Positions 24,301 through 28,818 of a DNA stretch of 35,199 bases are shown piece by piece. Both the position numbers and the translations under genes were made by a program. Where the stretch lies: the NCBI RefSeq assembly GCF_000003605.2, contig NW_003143832.1, forward strand, positions 15,263-50,461, written 5' to 3'. The stretch's first letter is position 1, and the number at the start of each line of letters is the position of its first letter. The DNA comes from Saccoglossus kowalevskii. Lineage: Eukaryota > Hemichordata > Enteropneusta > Harrimaniidae. Under the pieces are notes generated by a model, which worked only from the letters and a program-made list of their open reading frames with translations, was not told where the DNA came from and ran no database searches.

Positions 24301-25587
24301 NNNNNNNNNNNNNNNNNNNNNNNNNNNNNNNNNNNNNNNNNNNNNNNNNNNNNNNNNNNNNNNNNNNNNNNNNNNNNNNNNNNNNNNNNNNNNNNNNNNN
24401 NNNNNNNNNNNNNNNNNNNNNNNNNNNNNNNNNNNNNNNNNNNNNNNNNNNNNNNNNNNNNNNNNNNNNNNNNNNNNNNNNNNNNNNNNNNNNNNNNNNN
24501 NNNNNNNNNNNNNNNNNNNNNNNNNNNNNNNNNNNNNNNNNNNNNNNNNNNNNNNNNNNNNNNNNNNNNNNNNNNNNNNNNNNNNNNNNNNNNNNNNNNN
24601 NNNNNNNNNNNNNNNNNNNNNNNNNNNNNNNNNNNNNNNNNNNNNNNNNNNNNNNNNNNNNNNNNNNNNNNNNNNNNNNNNNNNNNNNNNNNNNNNNNNT
24701 ATACATATTGTGATCAGCTAACAAAGGTCATTTGCTTTGATGCTTCTAGACAAGTGACCTACAATGACATTGTGTAAACTATTAAGGGAAACATCACATT
24801 GACTCGAATGTGGCACAATGTAAAGTGATATTAAATTATTTTTTACTCAAAATTTCAGAGAATTATTATATAACTGTTTGTTGAGCGTTAATTTTTTTGA
24901 AATAAATAATTAAAAATGCAGTTTTGCGATGCATTTGTTTGGTCATTGTTGCTCTCAGTATATGCATTGTCATTTAATATCAGTTTTGGTATCGCTCAGT
25001 AAATTCCAACAAAGAAACAAAATGAATTGCTGTGAATGATGGGTAATATTACTAAATATAAACACAACGGCAACGGTATTCCCTCAAACAATTTATTTCG
25101 TTACTTGCCATCCACAGACAGTGCTGTTTTAACATAGGCGACGGTCGACACTATTGATTTCCACCAATATACTACGCGATTGGCCAATATAAAATGGTAT
25201 TAGCGGACGAGTCGATTGGTAGAGAGAACCGAAAAAATATGGCTGCTCGGAAAAAACAGCTTGGGTGTAAATTGGAGGCTTGCCACGCGTACCAATGGAA
25301 TACAACACAAAACAAACAGACACAAACAATGACTGCACAAAATGATTTCGAATAAAAAGTGTAAAAGTTGCCACAATTCAGCCCAATCACCACACACCAT
25401 GGTGTGTTGTGATAATTTGCTACCGGCAGTTTCAGATGGAAATATCGTTCCCACACCGGTGGTTACCTGAATACAACCCTCCCGGCCGGCAAGACATGTC
25501 GGTGCACATTTTTTTTTCATTTCAGATTTCGACCACAACACACACCGAACAGACTGCAACTAAACACATTGAGAACTCACCTGACAT
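68..25587 (-). CDS. KMT2C: KMT2C/KMT2D orthologue (MLL3/4-type histone H3K4 methyltransferase), 5' part, 13 exons, partial
   Basis: Joined coding exons, in transcript order: 25587-25581, 16337-16297, 15246-15134, 14912-14613, 12241-12017, 10827-10685, 10151-9937, 8485-8428, 6892-6712, 6219-6105, 4147-3954, 3371-3251, 397-68. Together they give 681 codons with one open frame and GT-AG introns throughout. Seen in the product: AT-hook (about residues 35-45), extended PHD (161-360), PHD2 (375-421), PHD3 (424-468), PHD4 (471-563) and an acidic tail. Motifs such as MLVCDTCDKGYHTFCL and AGWQCPECK match the N-terminal PHD cluster of vertebrate KMT2C/D closely. The family deposits H3K4me1 at enhancers in the nucleus, in a COMPASS-like complex with UTX, PTIP, PA1 and NCOA6. 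In vertebrates the PHD clusters read histones and recruit partners. The catalytic SET domain lies off the left edge. Insects split this gene into Lpt and Trr; whether it is whole here cannot be seen. Vertebrate KMT2C versus KMT2D is not a meaningful choice for an invertebrate, so the symbol is nominal. Confidence 0.95.
398..960 (+). repeat. 77-bp tandem repeat (about three units) and flank, intron 12
   Basis: The motif acatcaaaatac recurs at 451, 528, 605 and (diverged) 682, a 77-bp period. Each unit holds two TTTGCCATTTTGGATCA-like motifs. Single motifs also occur near 752, 813 and 3203. The several short open frames across 395-788 follow from the repeat and are not genes. The array starts about 50 nt upstream of the exon 13 acceptor. 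Confidence 0.85.
962..3126. mobile_element. 2165-bp TIR element with TA target duplication (Tc1/mariner-like ends), non-autonomous, with a nested pearl-like element
   Basis: Positions 962-986 and 3126-3102 (reverse complement) are identical over 25 nt, starting CCGTTAAAATCCTATTATAA. TA flanks both sides (960-961, 3127-3128). A 13-mer of the form TAATAGAAACCGC recurs just inside the ends at 974, 992, 1067, 3032 and 3091, and inverted at 3102-3114; these are candidate transposase-binding subterminal repeats. No transposase frame is visible. A pearl-like element occupies 1953-2826, so the element proper is about 1.3 kb. The TA duplication suggests the IS630/Tc1/mariner superfamily, but assignment by ends alone is tentative. 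Confidence 0.8.
1953..2826 (+). mobile_element. Pearl-like non-autonomous Helitron/Helentron, copy 1
   Basis: Starts AACAAGCAGCC..CGGCTG (small hairpin), then TAGCTCCGCTGT. About four tandem units of 155-157 bp follow (gaacaaatct at 2171, 2326, 2483; diverged at 2640). Next is a GAC/ACGG-type simple stretch (2740-2776). The 3' hairpin is AGCTCCGC..GCGGAGCT (2794-2824), ending CTAA. The 12 bp near the 5' end are the inverse of ACAGCGGAGCTA at the 3' end. Tandem core plus ACGG-type microsatellite plus 3' hairpin is the layout described for bivalve pearl elements, now grouped with non-coding Helitrons. It lies inside the 962-3126 element. Confidence 0.75.
3251..3371 (-). CDS. KMT2C: KMT2C/D exon 12 (PHD4, end)
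   Basis: 121 nt, residues 531-571, phase 0 at the end. Codon 531 is split with exon 11 and gives CKKWVHVDCDESIDISVYQ, matching CKRWVHLECDKPTDHELD of vertebrates. H534/C537 and C560/C563 (YNCVDC) close PHD4. Acceptor TGTCTAG and donor GTAAGA. The start codon-like ATG at the acceptor is not in frame. Confidence 0.94.
3372..3953. other. Intron 11, no gene
   Basis: AT-rich spacer with small cat(a)gata-type simple sequence near 3660-3700. A 62-codon plus-strand open frame at 3786-3974 overlaps exon 11 and has no recognisable content. No element ends were found. Confidence 0.6.
3954..4147 (-). CDS. KMT2C: KMT2C/D exon 11 (PHD4, first part)
   Basis: 194 nt, residues 467-530 plus two bases. NCRICTDCGSR starts PHD4 (C471/C474). 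Cys pairs then follow at 494/497, 507/510 and 526/529, with RWHLNYSVCDSCYQQ and CPICGKAYRQ. This is the unusual long PHD4 layout of KMT2C (RICIECGTRSSSQWHHN..CDNCYQQQ). A few residues (TPGSGP) are inserted relative to vertebrates. Acceptor TTACAG and donor GTAAGT. Confidence 0.95.
4451..5629 (+). mobile_element. Pearl-like non-autonomous Helitron/Helentron, copy 2 (interrupted)
   Basis: Same ends as copy 1: AACAAGCAGCCAGTCGGCTG at the start, and a 3' hairpin ending CTAA at 5626-5629. The core has more 157-bp units, because a two-unit block is duplicated: agcaatggga occurs at 4554 and 5051, 497 bp apart, which is 315 plus a 182-bp insertion. The ACGG-type stretch is almost lost (5571-5583). 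A 180-bp TIR element sits at 4689-4868 in the first block only. Confidence 0.75.
4689..4868. mobile_element. 180-bp MITE inserted in pearl-like copy 2 (TA duplication)
   Basis: Ends are CTGTAAAATCTGTATTAGAA and, reverse-complemented, CCGTAAAATCTGTATTAGAA, flanked by TA at 4687-4688 and 4869-4870. The uninterrupted sibling block at 5181-5190 (atgTAgtacc) shows the target before insertion. The 13-mer TATTAGAAACCGC and its inverse variants (GCGGCTTCTATTA, GCGACTTCTATTA, GCGGCTTCTAATA) occur five times. The same 13-mer marks the 962-3126 element, so the two share an end type. No coding capacity. Confidence 0.88.
5881..6089. mobile_element. MITE family B, copy 1 (209 bp), beside the exon 10 donor
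   Basis: Ends CTGTAGAATACTTTATTTCC and, inverted, CTGTGGACTACTTTATTTTC; flanked by TA (5879-5880, 6090-6091). The interior repeats CGAAAATAAATTCCAG-like motifs in both orientations. It shares over 80 percent of its sequence by eye with copies at 7953-8151 and 20729-20927. It ends 15 nt from exon 10. Short open frames through it are artefacts. Confidence 0.88.
6105..6219 (-). CDS. KMT2C: KMT2C/D exon 10 (PHD3)
   Basis: 115 nt, residues 428-466, phase 0 at its end. MLVCDTCDKGYHTFCLRPVM is nearly identical to vertebrate KMT2C. Ligands C439/C442, H447/C450 and C465; C468 comes from exon 11. Acceptor TTTGTAG and donor GTAAGT. A 209-bp MITE ends at 6089, 15 nt from the exon's last base. Confidence 0.96.
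6220..6711. other. Intron 9, no gene
   Basis: AT-rich sequence with overlapping short open frames on both strands (6355-6625) that show no known motifs. I see nothing functional beyond the splice sites. Confidence 0.6.
6712..6892 (-). CDS. KMT2C: KMT2C/D exon 9 (PHD2)
   Basis: 181 nt, residues 368-427 plus two bases. It encodes PHD2: C375/C378, C390/C393, H398/C401, C418/C421 (NCVVCDSPGDMMEQLFCTSC, GQHYHGSCLD, AGWQCPECK), followed by KICQTC, the first two ligands of PHD3. The DPPVDVNPVV segment before AGWQ is slightly longer than in vertebrates. Acceptor TACTGCAG and donor GTAAGT. A 126-bp minisatellite begins almost at the acceptor. Confidence 0.96.
6903..7737 (-). repeat. 126-bp minisatellite, about 6.5 units, abutting the exon 9 acceptor
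   Basis: ctctgtac recurs at 7101, 7227, 7353, 7479 and 7605 (ttctgtac at 7731), exactly 126 bp apart, with a more diverged first unit from about 6903. Units differ at few positions (for example gtca/gcca before the ggaaccc/gaaaccc block). Because 126 is divisible by three, 62-72-codon frames run through it, but the array is intronic and lacks coding character. Confidence 0.95.
7790..8277 (+). repeat. Short tandem repeat split by MITE family B copy 2
   Basis: accatatatggttattaaat followed by a gtgtgcccaatgtttt motif occurs at about 7857 and 8190. A related half unit (agcac..ttgaacgtctatatctgca) starts near 7797. The MITE at 7953-8151 lies between units, so the tandem existed before the insertion or has since been broken by it. 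Confidence 0.65.
7953..8151. mobile_element. MITE family B, copy 2 (about 199 bp), opposite orientation
   Basis: Left end CTGTGGAATACTTTATTTTC with TA at 7951-7952. Right end is the inverse of CTGTAGAATACTTTATTTTC, and the right flank is TT, so the duplication is worn. The interior is the reverse complement of copy 1. It separates two units of a short tandem repeat (7790-7950 and 8186-8277). Confidence 0.85.
8305..8415. mobile_element. Possible worn MITE, right half, beside the exon 8 donor
   Basis: The stretch ends GGGAATAATTAATGCATTTACAG followed by TA at 8416-8417, resembling the TACTGTAAA-type ends of the other MITEs. Motifs like TATCAGTGAAAATAGCGAAAT lie inside. The left end is unclear. 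It stops 12 nt from exon 8. Confidence 0.4.
8428..8485 (-). CDS. KMT2C: KMT2C/D exon 8 (end of extended PHD)
   Basis: This 58-nt micro-exon encodes residues 349-367: EIKDMLLFCPDHLDQAEAH. C357 and H360 (CPDH) supply the last ligands of the extended PHD. The vertebrate equivalent is LLCPEHIDQA. Acceptor ATTCGCAG and donor GTATGT. The donor is 10 nt from the TA that borders a MITE-like end (8415). Confidence 0.93.
8486..9936. other. Intron 7, no gene
   Basis: AT-rich intron. A plus-strand open frame of 104 codons (9399-9713) is Phe/Tyr/Ile-rich with no recognised motif and is probably chance. A short palindrome, tatacccac..gtgggtat, lies at about 9384-9407. No element ends were found. Confidence 0.55.
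9937..10151 (-). CDS. KMT2C: KMT2C/D exon 7 (extended PHD core)
   Basis: 215 nt, residues 277-348, ending in phase 0. Seen: AHHCCAAWSEGV (pre-PHD H283/C285), INVDKAVFSG, then the PHD half with C315/C318, C327, C332, H337 and C340 (RCSYCKKYGATVVC and KIYHYPCAA). These match vertebrate KMT2C positions. Extended PHDs of this type pack a C2HC knuckle against an atypical PHD. Acceptor TTTGTAG and donor GTAAGC. Confidence 0.95.
10213..10289. repeat. Two nested inverted repeats in intron 6
   Basis: Outer arms GCCGAGGA / TCCTCGGC enclose inner arms GTTACCTATT / AATAGTAGGTAAC around CTTGC. Transcribed from either strand this could fold into a hairpin. It lies about 60 nt upstream of exon 7 in transcript direction. 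It may be a small MITE remnant or an RNA hairpin. Confidence 0.5.
10304..10507 (-). other. 67-codon open frame in intron 6, unrecognised
   Basis: The minus-strand frame reads MVRPLNEMPITLEITPGPCF.. and has a more protein-like composition than neighbouring frames. I recognise no family. It does not fit the KMT2C/D phase as an exon and has no vertebrate counterpart at this place. It may be a relic of another gene or element, or chance. Confidence 0.3.
10685..10827 (-). CDS. KMT2C: KMT2C/D exon 6 (linker inside the extended PHD)
   Basis: 143 nt, residues 229-276 plus one base. It contains a basic start (RDRSKSPRRTN), then VIVDELSRVGHQEEPDLNIVFEPSG, aligning with DELSLVGLPDAIDIQALFDSTG of vertebrate KMT2C. 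It links the CALC knuckle to the His/Cys half of the extended PHD. Acceptor TTTGTAG and donor GTCAGT. Confidence 0.92.
10828..11499. other. Intron 5, unique part
   Basis: No gene. Diverged forms of the adjoining 20-bp minisatellite (gatcacag..tggggaag) appear from about 11440. Otherwise I see nothing. Confidence 0.5.
11500..11776 (+). repeat. 20-bp G-rich minisatellite, intron 5
   Basis: Unit about atcatagggtggggaaggta, around 13 copies with length variants (some carry an extra atactatagggtgaag block, some lack 5-6 nt). G-rich on the plus strand. It ends about 240 nt downstream (transcript sense) of exon 5. Confidence 0.92.
12017..12241 (-). CDS. KMT2C: KMT2C/D exon 5 (pre-PHD zinc knuckle and basic linker)
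   Basis: 225 nt, residues 154-228 plus two bases. It begins SDIGRICALCCCGEKSLLGQGD, the C2HC pre-PHD half of the extended PHD; likely zinc ligands are C161 and C164. Vertebrate KMT2C reads LCAFCYCGEKSSLGQGD here. A basic tail with RPTEDGQ and RRQRGPPKTTR follows. Acceptor CACACTAG and donor GTATGA. The frame stays open into the intron, so an unspliced reading would add a false tail. Confidence 0.93.
12300..13413. other. Intron 4, part without elements
   Basis: AT-rich. A minus-strand 69-codon frame (12543-12752) and a 98-codon frame (13222-13518, which runs into the pearl-like element) lack known motifs. No splice-flanked exon fitting the KMT2C/D phase is visible. Confidence 0.5.
13414..14135 (+). 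mobile_element. Pearl-like non-autonomous Helitron/Helentron, copy 3
   Basis: Same start (AACAAGCAGCCTGTCGGCTG, TAGCTCCGCTGT) and same 3' hairpin ending CTAA at 14132-14135, next base T. It has three to four core units of about 157 bp and a short GAC-type stretch (14074-14090). It sits in intron 4, in the same plus-strand orientation as copies 1 and 2. Open frames across it are repeat artefacts. Confidence 0.75.
14136..14612. other. Intron 4, 5' part, no gene
   Basis: AT-rich, with a poly(A) run at about 14578-14591 next to the exon 4 donor. No other structure seen. Confidence 0.5.
14613..14912 (-). CDS. KMT2C: KMT2C/D exon 4 (acidic linker)
   Basis: 300 nt, residues 54-153 plus two bases. 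The product is acidic and Ser/Asp-rich (for example DLKEEYFEDSN, YDDSYHDDHRTF) with no recognised domain. It corresponds in place to the weakly conserved region between AT-hook and extended PHD in vertebrates. Acceptor TTGCAG and donor GTAAGTG. A poly(A) run of 14 (about 14578-14591) lies about 20 nt into the downstream intron. Confidence 0.88.
15134..15246 (-). CDS. KMT2C: KMT2C/D exon 3 (AT-hook)
   Basis: 113 nt, residues 17-53 plus two bases of codon 54. It carries RRGRGRPRKDG (35-45), an AT-hook with the GRP core at 39-41, matching RPRGRPRKDG in vertebrate KMT2C. AT-hooks bind the minor groove of AT-rich DNA. Acceptor is ACTATTAG and donor GTAAGT. The upstream polypyrimidine tract is made of a (TTTA)n-type microsatellite (about 15251-15284 on the plus strand). 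Confidence 0.9.
15290..15956. other. Intron 2, no gene
   Basis: Contains a poly(T) run (15417-15430) followed by gcccaggcaaatgcccaccc and, near 15507, a similar tgcccagggg motif. This may be an old interspersed repeat, unclassified. No coding sequence seen. Confidence 0.4.
15957..16102 (+). repeat. 20-22-bp minisatellite (TTGACCCTAAATGACATGTG), intron 2
   Basis: The first unit reads TTGACCCCAAACATAACACATG (plus about 22 bp). Six or seven 20-bp units then follow with little variation. The first unit is the reverse complement of the unit at 19092-19307, so the two arrays are one family in opposite orientation. Confidence 0.93.
16297..16337 (-). CDS. KMT2C: KMT2C/D exon 2
   Basis: This 41-nt exon has acceptor TTTCTAG and donor GTAAGT. 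It encodes residues 3-16, a lysine/arginine-rich stretch (GRKKKFPRTKPDPD) that is probably disordered. It completes the split codon from exon 1 and ends in phase 0, so exon 3 follows in frame. It lies between two oppositely oriented minisatellites of one family (15957-16102 and 19092-19307). Confidence 0.75.
16500..16740 (+). repeat. Diverged member of the 320-bp repeat family
   Basis: caagatctggttcggaaata..cactaaaatggtcactgccatt..cttgaatctgatcattaata parallels caagatccagttctggaatg..cacaaaaatggctgccattt..ttgaatcagat in the array at 21130-21810. Single worn copy in intron 1. Confidence 0.55.
16741..18191. other. Intron 1 sequence, no gene
   Basis: Includes a run of 14 G (16958-16971). A minus-strand 69-codon frame (17092-17301) has no recognised motif. 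Nothing else to report. Confidence 0.45.
18192..18425 (+). repeat. 230-bp dispersed repeat, copy 1
   Basis: Nearly identical to 20227-20453. The main differences are a 6-nt indel (cattgt) and a handful of substitutions. It starts aagttgctcatttgcatatc and ends acatatgctgattta, and contains the palindrome gtttcaaaccatgaaac. No tRNA-type promoter boxes or poly(A) tail were evident, so a SINE is not supported. Confidence 0.88.
18426..19091. other. Intron 1 sequence, no gene
   Basis: No features recognised between the 230-bp repeat and the 22-bp minisatellite. Confidence 0.4.
19092..19307 (+). repeat. 22-bp minisatellite (GTGTTATGTTTGGGGTCAATAT), intron 1
   Basis: About nine units of 22 bp with alternating gtcaat/gttaat variants. 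The preceding tttggggtcaccatgtattt is a diverged edge. It is the inverse of the family seen at 15957-16102. Confidence 0.93.
19308..20226. other. Intron 1 sequence with ggacaacca motifs
   Basis: No gene. ttggacaacc / gggacaacca / ggacaaccag motifs recur at about 19958, 19994 and 20112, perhaps an old interspersed repeat. Confidence 0.35.
20227..20453 (+). repeat. 230-bp dispersed repeat, copy 2
   Basis: Second direct copy, about 2 kb from the first, with high identity including the tail tagcagggtacatatgctga. Either a recent segmental duplication or two insertions of one element. Flanks differ on both sides, which favours insertion. Confidence 0.88.
20571..20645 (+). repeat. Isolated half unit of the 147-156-bp repeat
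   Basis: taagaaataatactaacatatgcatgaaga..ttaattaattataacaacaata matches the second half of the units at 21900-22265. It shows the unit is dispersed as well as tandem. Confidence 0.7.
20729..20927. mobile_element. MITE family B, copy 3 (199 bp), in intron 1
   Basis: Perfect TIRs over at least 20 nt (CTGTAGAATACTTTATTTTC on both ends) and TA on both flanks (20727-20728, 20928-20929). Same orientation as the copy at 5881-6089. It looks the youngest of the three by TIR identity. Confidence 0.9.
21130..21810 (+). repeat. 320-bp tandem repeat, two units, intron 1
   Basis: gaacataatcagtcaaagca at 21322 and 21641 gives a 319-bp period. Each unit has aaaatggcc..ggccatttt palindromes (aaaatggccgccagtcagca, aaaatggccaccagttggcc). 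Related to the array at 34560-35199 (322 bp). Confidence 0.85.
21819..21880 (+). repeat. 11-bp tandem repeat (ACGCACAACAA), about 5.6 units
   Basis: Perfect or near-perfect head-to-tail copies of acgcacaacaa immediately after the 320-bp repeats. A simple replication-slippage minisatellite. Confidence 0.97.
21900..22265 (+). repeat. 147-156-bp tandem repeat, 2.5 units
   Basis: attagcagtatcatatttca starts at 21900, 22056 and 22203. Each unit carries gtaaatattatagatgagtt, cataTGCATgaagacttt and a (TTAA)n palindromic stretch. The last unit breaks off near 22270. Confidence 0.92.
22271..24258. other. Intron 1 sequence up to the assembly gap, no gene
   Basis: AT-rich with scattered short frames (for example 23302-23526, 74 codons, no motif). 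No element ends recognised. Confidence 0.4.
24259..24699. other. Assembly gap (441 N)
   Basis: Run of N. The open frames reported through it on either strand are meaningless. A missing 5' exon of the gene could in principle lie here. Confidence 0.99.
24700..25580. other. 5' end of intron 1; rising CpG content
   Basis: From about 25100 CpG becomes common (cgacggtcgac, tacgcgattgg, ccacgcgtacc). Overlapping minus-strand frames of 81-119 codons at 25129-25559 lie just downstream of exon 1 in the intron. The longest has no known motif and no fitting splice phase. Confidence 0.4.
25581..25587 (-). CDS. KMT2C: KMT2C/D coding exon 1 (start codon, 7 coding nt)
   Basis: Reads ATG TCA G, then donor GTGAGT. 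The single leftover base joins exon 2 to give MSGRKKKFPRTKPDPD, basic like the N-terminus of vertebrate KMT2C (which also begins MS). The same frame has a TAG at 25690-25692 with no ATG in between, which supports this start. The exon call rests on the donor, the phase fit and the CpG-rich context. A cDNA could show a different or additional 5' exon in the 9.2-kb intron. Confidence 0.6.
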
Positions 25588-26180
25588 AGCGTCGATTTGC
25601 TTTGATCTAAACTGTGTGCAGTGAATGAATCGGCATAGTAATATTGAATGCTGAACGAACTCTCGATATCGAAACGATCCGATGAAACACTACATAGGAC
25701 TTAGAGAACGACGGGCGTCCTCTGGTTGCTCTTGAAATTTTGTACGTAAACACCACGCCGAGTTACCAGTAAGGACAGTGTTGTCAATCTTCCCAAAAAA
25801 TCCACAACTTTTCACTTTTCGCGTCGATTTATATGTCTCACTGTCTTTGGTAGTGAATGTATGCCAGTTATTGCTACATCGAATACGGCAGCGACAAGAA
25901 AGGATATCATCAAGACTCTTAATTAGCAGGTTTCCAGAGACCACATAGAGGTTTCTTCCCGAGATGTTGACTGTCGTATTTCTTCTTGAAAAAATCCACA
26001 AATTTTATAGCCGTACACAGACAAAACGTCGATCAAAGCAAATTAATTATCTGGCCGGCAATCACCCCTTTCCCGGGTAAAATTACGAATAAAAACCAAC
26101 CATCGAGTCAATATCCAACAACGACACGGCCGCCATATTGAAAGCCTGAGTTCGCCTTGACCTCCCGCGAGTAAACACCC
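25588..26180 (-). promoter_or_regulatory. Probable KMT2C/D promoter and 5' UTR region
   Basis: CpG-richer than the surroundings. A YY1-type site, AATATGGCGGC, reads on the minus strand at 26139-26129, i.e. in gene orientation; YY1 sites usually lie just downstream of a TSS. That would place transcription start near 26.15 kb and give a 5' UTR of about 550 nt if unspliced. No TATA box at a convincing distance. Inferred, not demonstrated. Confidence 0.45.
25690..26001 (-). other. 103-codon upstream open frame, same frame as the KMT2C/D start
   Basis: Begins MWIFSRRNTTVNISGRNLYV and ends at the TAG at 25690-25692, 102 nt before the main ATG, in the same frame. It has several Cys (LSCRCRIRCSNN) but no known family. 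If the 5' UTR is unspliced this would be a long uORF. It may equally be chance in a GC-richer stretch. Confidence 0.3.
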
Positions 26181-26546
26181 TACAAAATATAGTTCCCTTT
26201 CTACCTCCAATTGCCGCCCCAATTACTCTTGTTCAACAGAGATGTATACTTCATTGGGTAGTTTAGTTATTTTTTTTTAAATTTCGGCTCCACAATTACT
26301 AATAGAAGTAGAAATAAAGAAGAGTCGATTCACCCCCCATCATCAATGATAAGGGCGTTTTCCTACTGCGGATGAATATATCCTTTAAACCCCCGCGATC
26401 GTTAATTTACATATCCACAATAGTTCCAAGGCCATTATTTTGGGAGGTCACCATGCTTCCCCAACATAGTCAAAACTTACGTAAATTGTACTTTAATAAT
26501 TAAACCACTTCACTAGAAGAGCACATTTTATTCCTGAGGAAGTAAT

Positions 26547-26699
26547 TCACCCATTCTCCCTGGGTTGCATTTTCCGCCGTCCACACTGTCTGCACTGACG
26601 CGAAAGTGCCGCACTCAATGTAAATGGTAGTTTAATACCCATGGCTTCGGTTAAAGAGGTTTCTTTGTTTTTTAATTTCTTTGTTCTTCGAGGTGGCAT
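26547..26699 (-). other. Possible 50-codon gene or exon (MPPRRTKKLK..)
   Basis: Reads MPPRRTKKLKNKETSLTEAM, then ends RQCRQCGRRKMQPRENG, strongly basic, with two CxxC-like Cys. The frame is open further upstream to 26930. AATAAA follows the stop by about 10 nt on the same strand. It lies 0.5 kb upstream of the presumed KMT2C/D start. Not recognised; could be a small protein, the end of a transcript, or chance. Confidence 0.25.
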
Positions 26700-26930
26700 C
26701 GATGTAAAATTAAAGAGTGTGGGGGTTCTGAAGACACTGACTATCATAAAATATGAATATTCTGCCGCAACTATAATCGGATACGTGGTTTCCACGCCCG
26801 GTTTATTAATGGACGACGAGTGTAAATAATGTCCGCAGTTACCAATTAACACAAATAAAACGAAGTTAGGGGGTTTTCTAAACGAGCCATCGAAGGCCTG
26901 GGCAAGAAAACTAGTGCGCCTACGCCCCAT

Positions 26931-28554
26931 GCATGTTACGACATGGGCAGTGAATCAAATGTTGACCGACATTTACGACTGTAATGACAGCGCACTCCGA
27001 CTGAAGAACAGGATAGTAAACTTGTGCTGTAAACGAAATACTGAGCACAGCAACGCGCGCGTCGATGGTGTCTAGCGAGTTACTTATTTGCTAAATGTGA
27101 TACGCCCTCTCTGGACCTCCTTCACAATTCTATTGTTCTTTCCGTTTCCTGTCACGTCTATTTGTTTGGCTAAATCACGTGCCTGGAACACTCAGCTTGG
27201 TGTGGATATTATTTTGTTGGTTGGTTTATGGGGAGGCTCTTATGTTTACTCCCACTGGGAGGAGCAAGGCATGTGAAACTAAAGACACTTATTTATTTAT
27301 TTAATTTATTAACACAGCACTGACTTTGGAAAGTACACAACAGTAAGGTCACTAAATTTACAAGACAATAAAAACTGATTAACAGTAAAAGATAAAAAGT
27401 ACATACAAGTTACAAAATTACATTTACAAATAACATGATTCACTGTCGAAAATACATCTATAATTATACTATGGGGTGCTGCAGTTTTTTGTTTTTTTTT
27501 GTTTTTTTTTTGTTTTTGCAATGTTTAAAAAAAAGGTTATACTAAGCCGACAAGAGGTGTTGCTGTCTCATGATAAAGTTTTTTTTGTTTATGTTTTTTT
27601 TTTTTTGTTTTTTATAAATTTGGCCAATGCAATATTCATTGAAATGTTTTTATTTCCCATTGTCATTATTAATTTGTTCCCTTTTGTCATTATGTGAAAT
27701 CATTTATTTGCTTTCCGACTTCATCATTTAATTTCTTTCACTAGTGAATTGTGATAAAAATTAAATTAGAAAGTGAAATATGTGTAATGTTCCAGTATTC
27801 TTGTGACAGCCTCGTCACGAATAAATAAAATATGATTATTGATATTTGGAGGCTGGATGGGTTTAATATTTAAGAAGAACAGTATATTAATTTTATAGGC
27901 TATAAAGGGGACATGAAATGATAATTGCCCTCGATTGCGATGAAATTCGATAGTGTCACAGTTTCTCTATCAGAATTCAGATAGAGGGACTGTGGTAGAT
28001 TACATGTCATTTTGCCTTGGGGTGTTTTTCCATCGACCAGTTTCAATGATGAGTGTATGGGACGAGGTTCGATACCTACACATGGCTAATCTGAGGAATA
28101 TTTGGAAGATACATGACAAATAAGTTCTGGTGTAGGTTCTTTTTTTAAACGCAGGTGTATATTTTATCAGAGACAATTGCTCAGATTATGTGAAAAAGTT
28201 TGGATATAAATATCGAAACATTTTTACCGGAAAAAGTCATAAAAATAGATTTCCATTACTAATGTCTTGTTGGGTCCATGCTTCTCTAAACCATATGACA
28301 TTTTTGTATCTAATTCGTATTTAGCCTCAAATTCACATGATCTTATATCTACTAAACATCATTCATAAGTTAACCTGTTATTTTTCAATGCCTTGGACAG
28401 TATTCAACAATTTGATATTTGAACTTTAAATACTCTAATTGAACTTCTGCCTAATCCCCCTCTCATTCCTAACACTTGATTGTCGATTAAAAGACCAGTT
28501 AAAGAAATTTGCATACATGTATTTATTTACGAAACCCCAGTCATTTTCAATTTT
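26931..28554. other. Intergenic stretch, no gene recognised
   Basis: CpG-rich until about 27100 (cacagcaacgcgcgcgtcg). TTTA-type simple repeat at 27287-27310 and T-rich runs at 27485-27620. The 27287 stretch read on the minus strand looks like an (AAAT)n tail, perhaps of an old retroelement, but no body was recognised. Confidence 0.4.
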
Positions 28555-28818
28555 CTGTGGATGGACTATTTTATTTACTTCCGACGAGATGCCATAATGC
28601 TTGCAAAAAGTTGTTCTCTTTTTTGCATATTCCAGAAAAAAATGATTTTATTTTAAACCTTATTTGACTAAAAAAGACAAAATTGGAATCATAATGATTT
28701 TTCCTGCATAGTGAAGAGATAAATGGTCCGAGTTTTTTTTTCACCCAGCCATATTTACACGCTAGCAAAAATAACGGAAAATTAAAATTACTTACAACTA
28801 AAATAAAGTATTTTACAG
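28555..28818. mobile_element. Diverged MITE family B member (about 264 bp)
   Basis: Left end CTGTGGATGGACTATTTTAT and inverted right end CTGTAAAATACTTTATTTTA resemble family B ends. TA follows on the right (28819-28820), while the left flank is TT. The interior is longer and strongly diverged from the other copies. Tentative. Confidence 0.4.

Noticed and set aside
24179-24724. Long frames on both strands across the N run
   Set aside because: They consist almost wholly of unknown bases.
25129-25559. Minus-strand frames of 81-119 codons next to exon 1
   Set aside because: They overlap each other in different frames, lie in intron 1 and do not connect in phase to exon 1 or 2.
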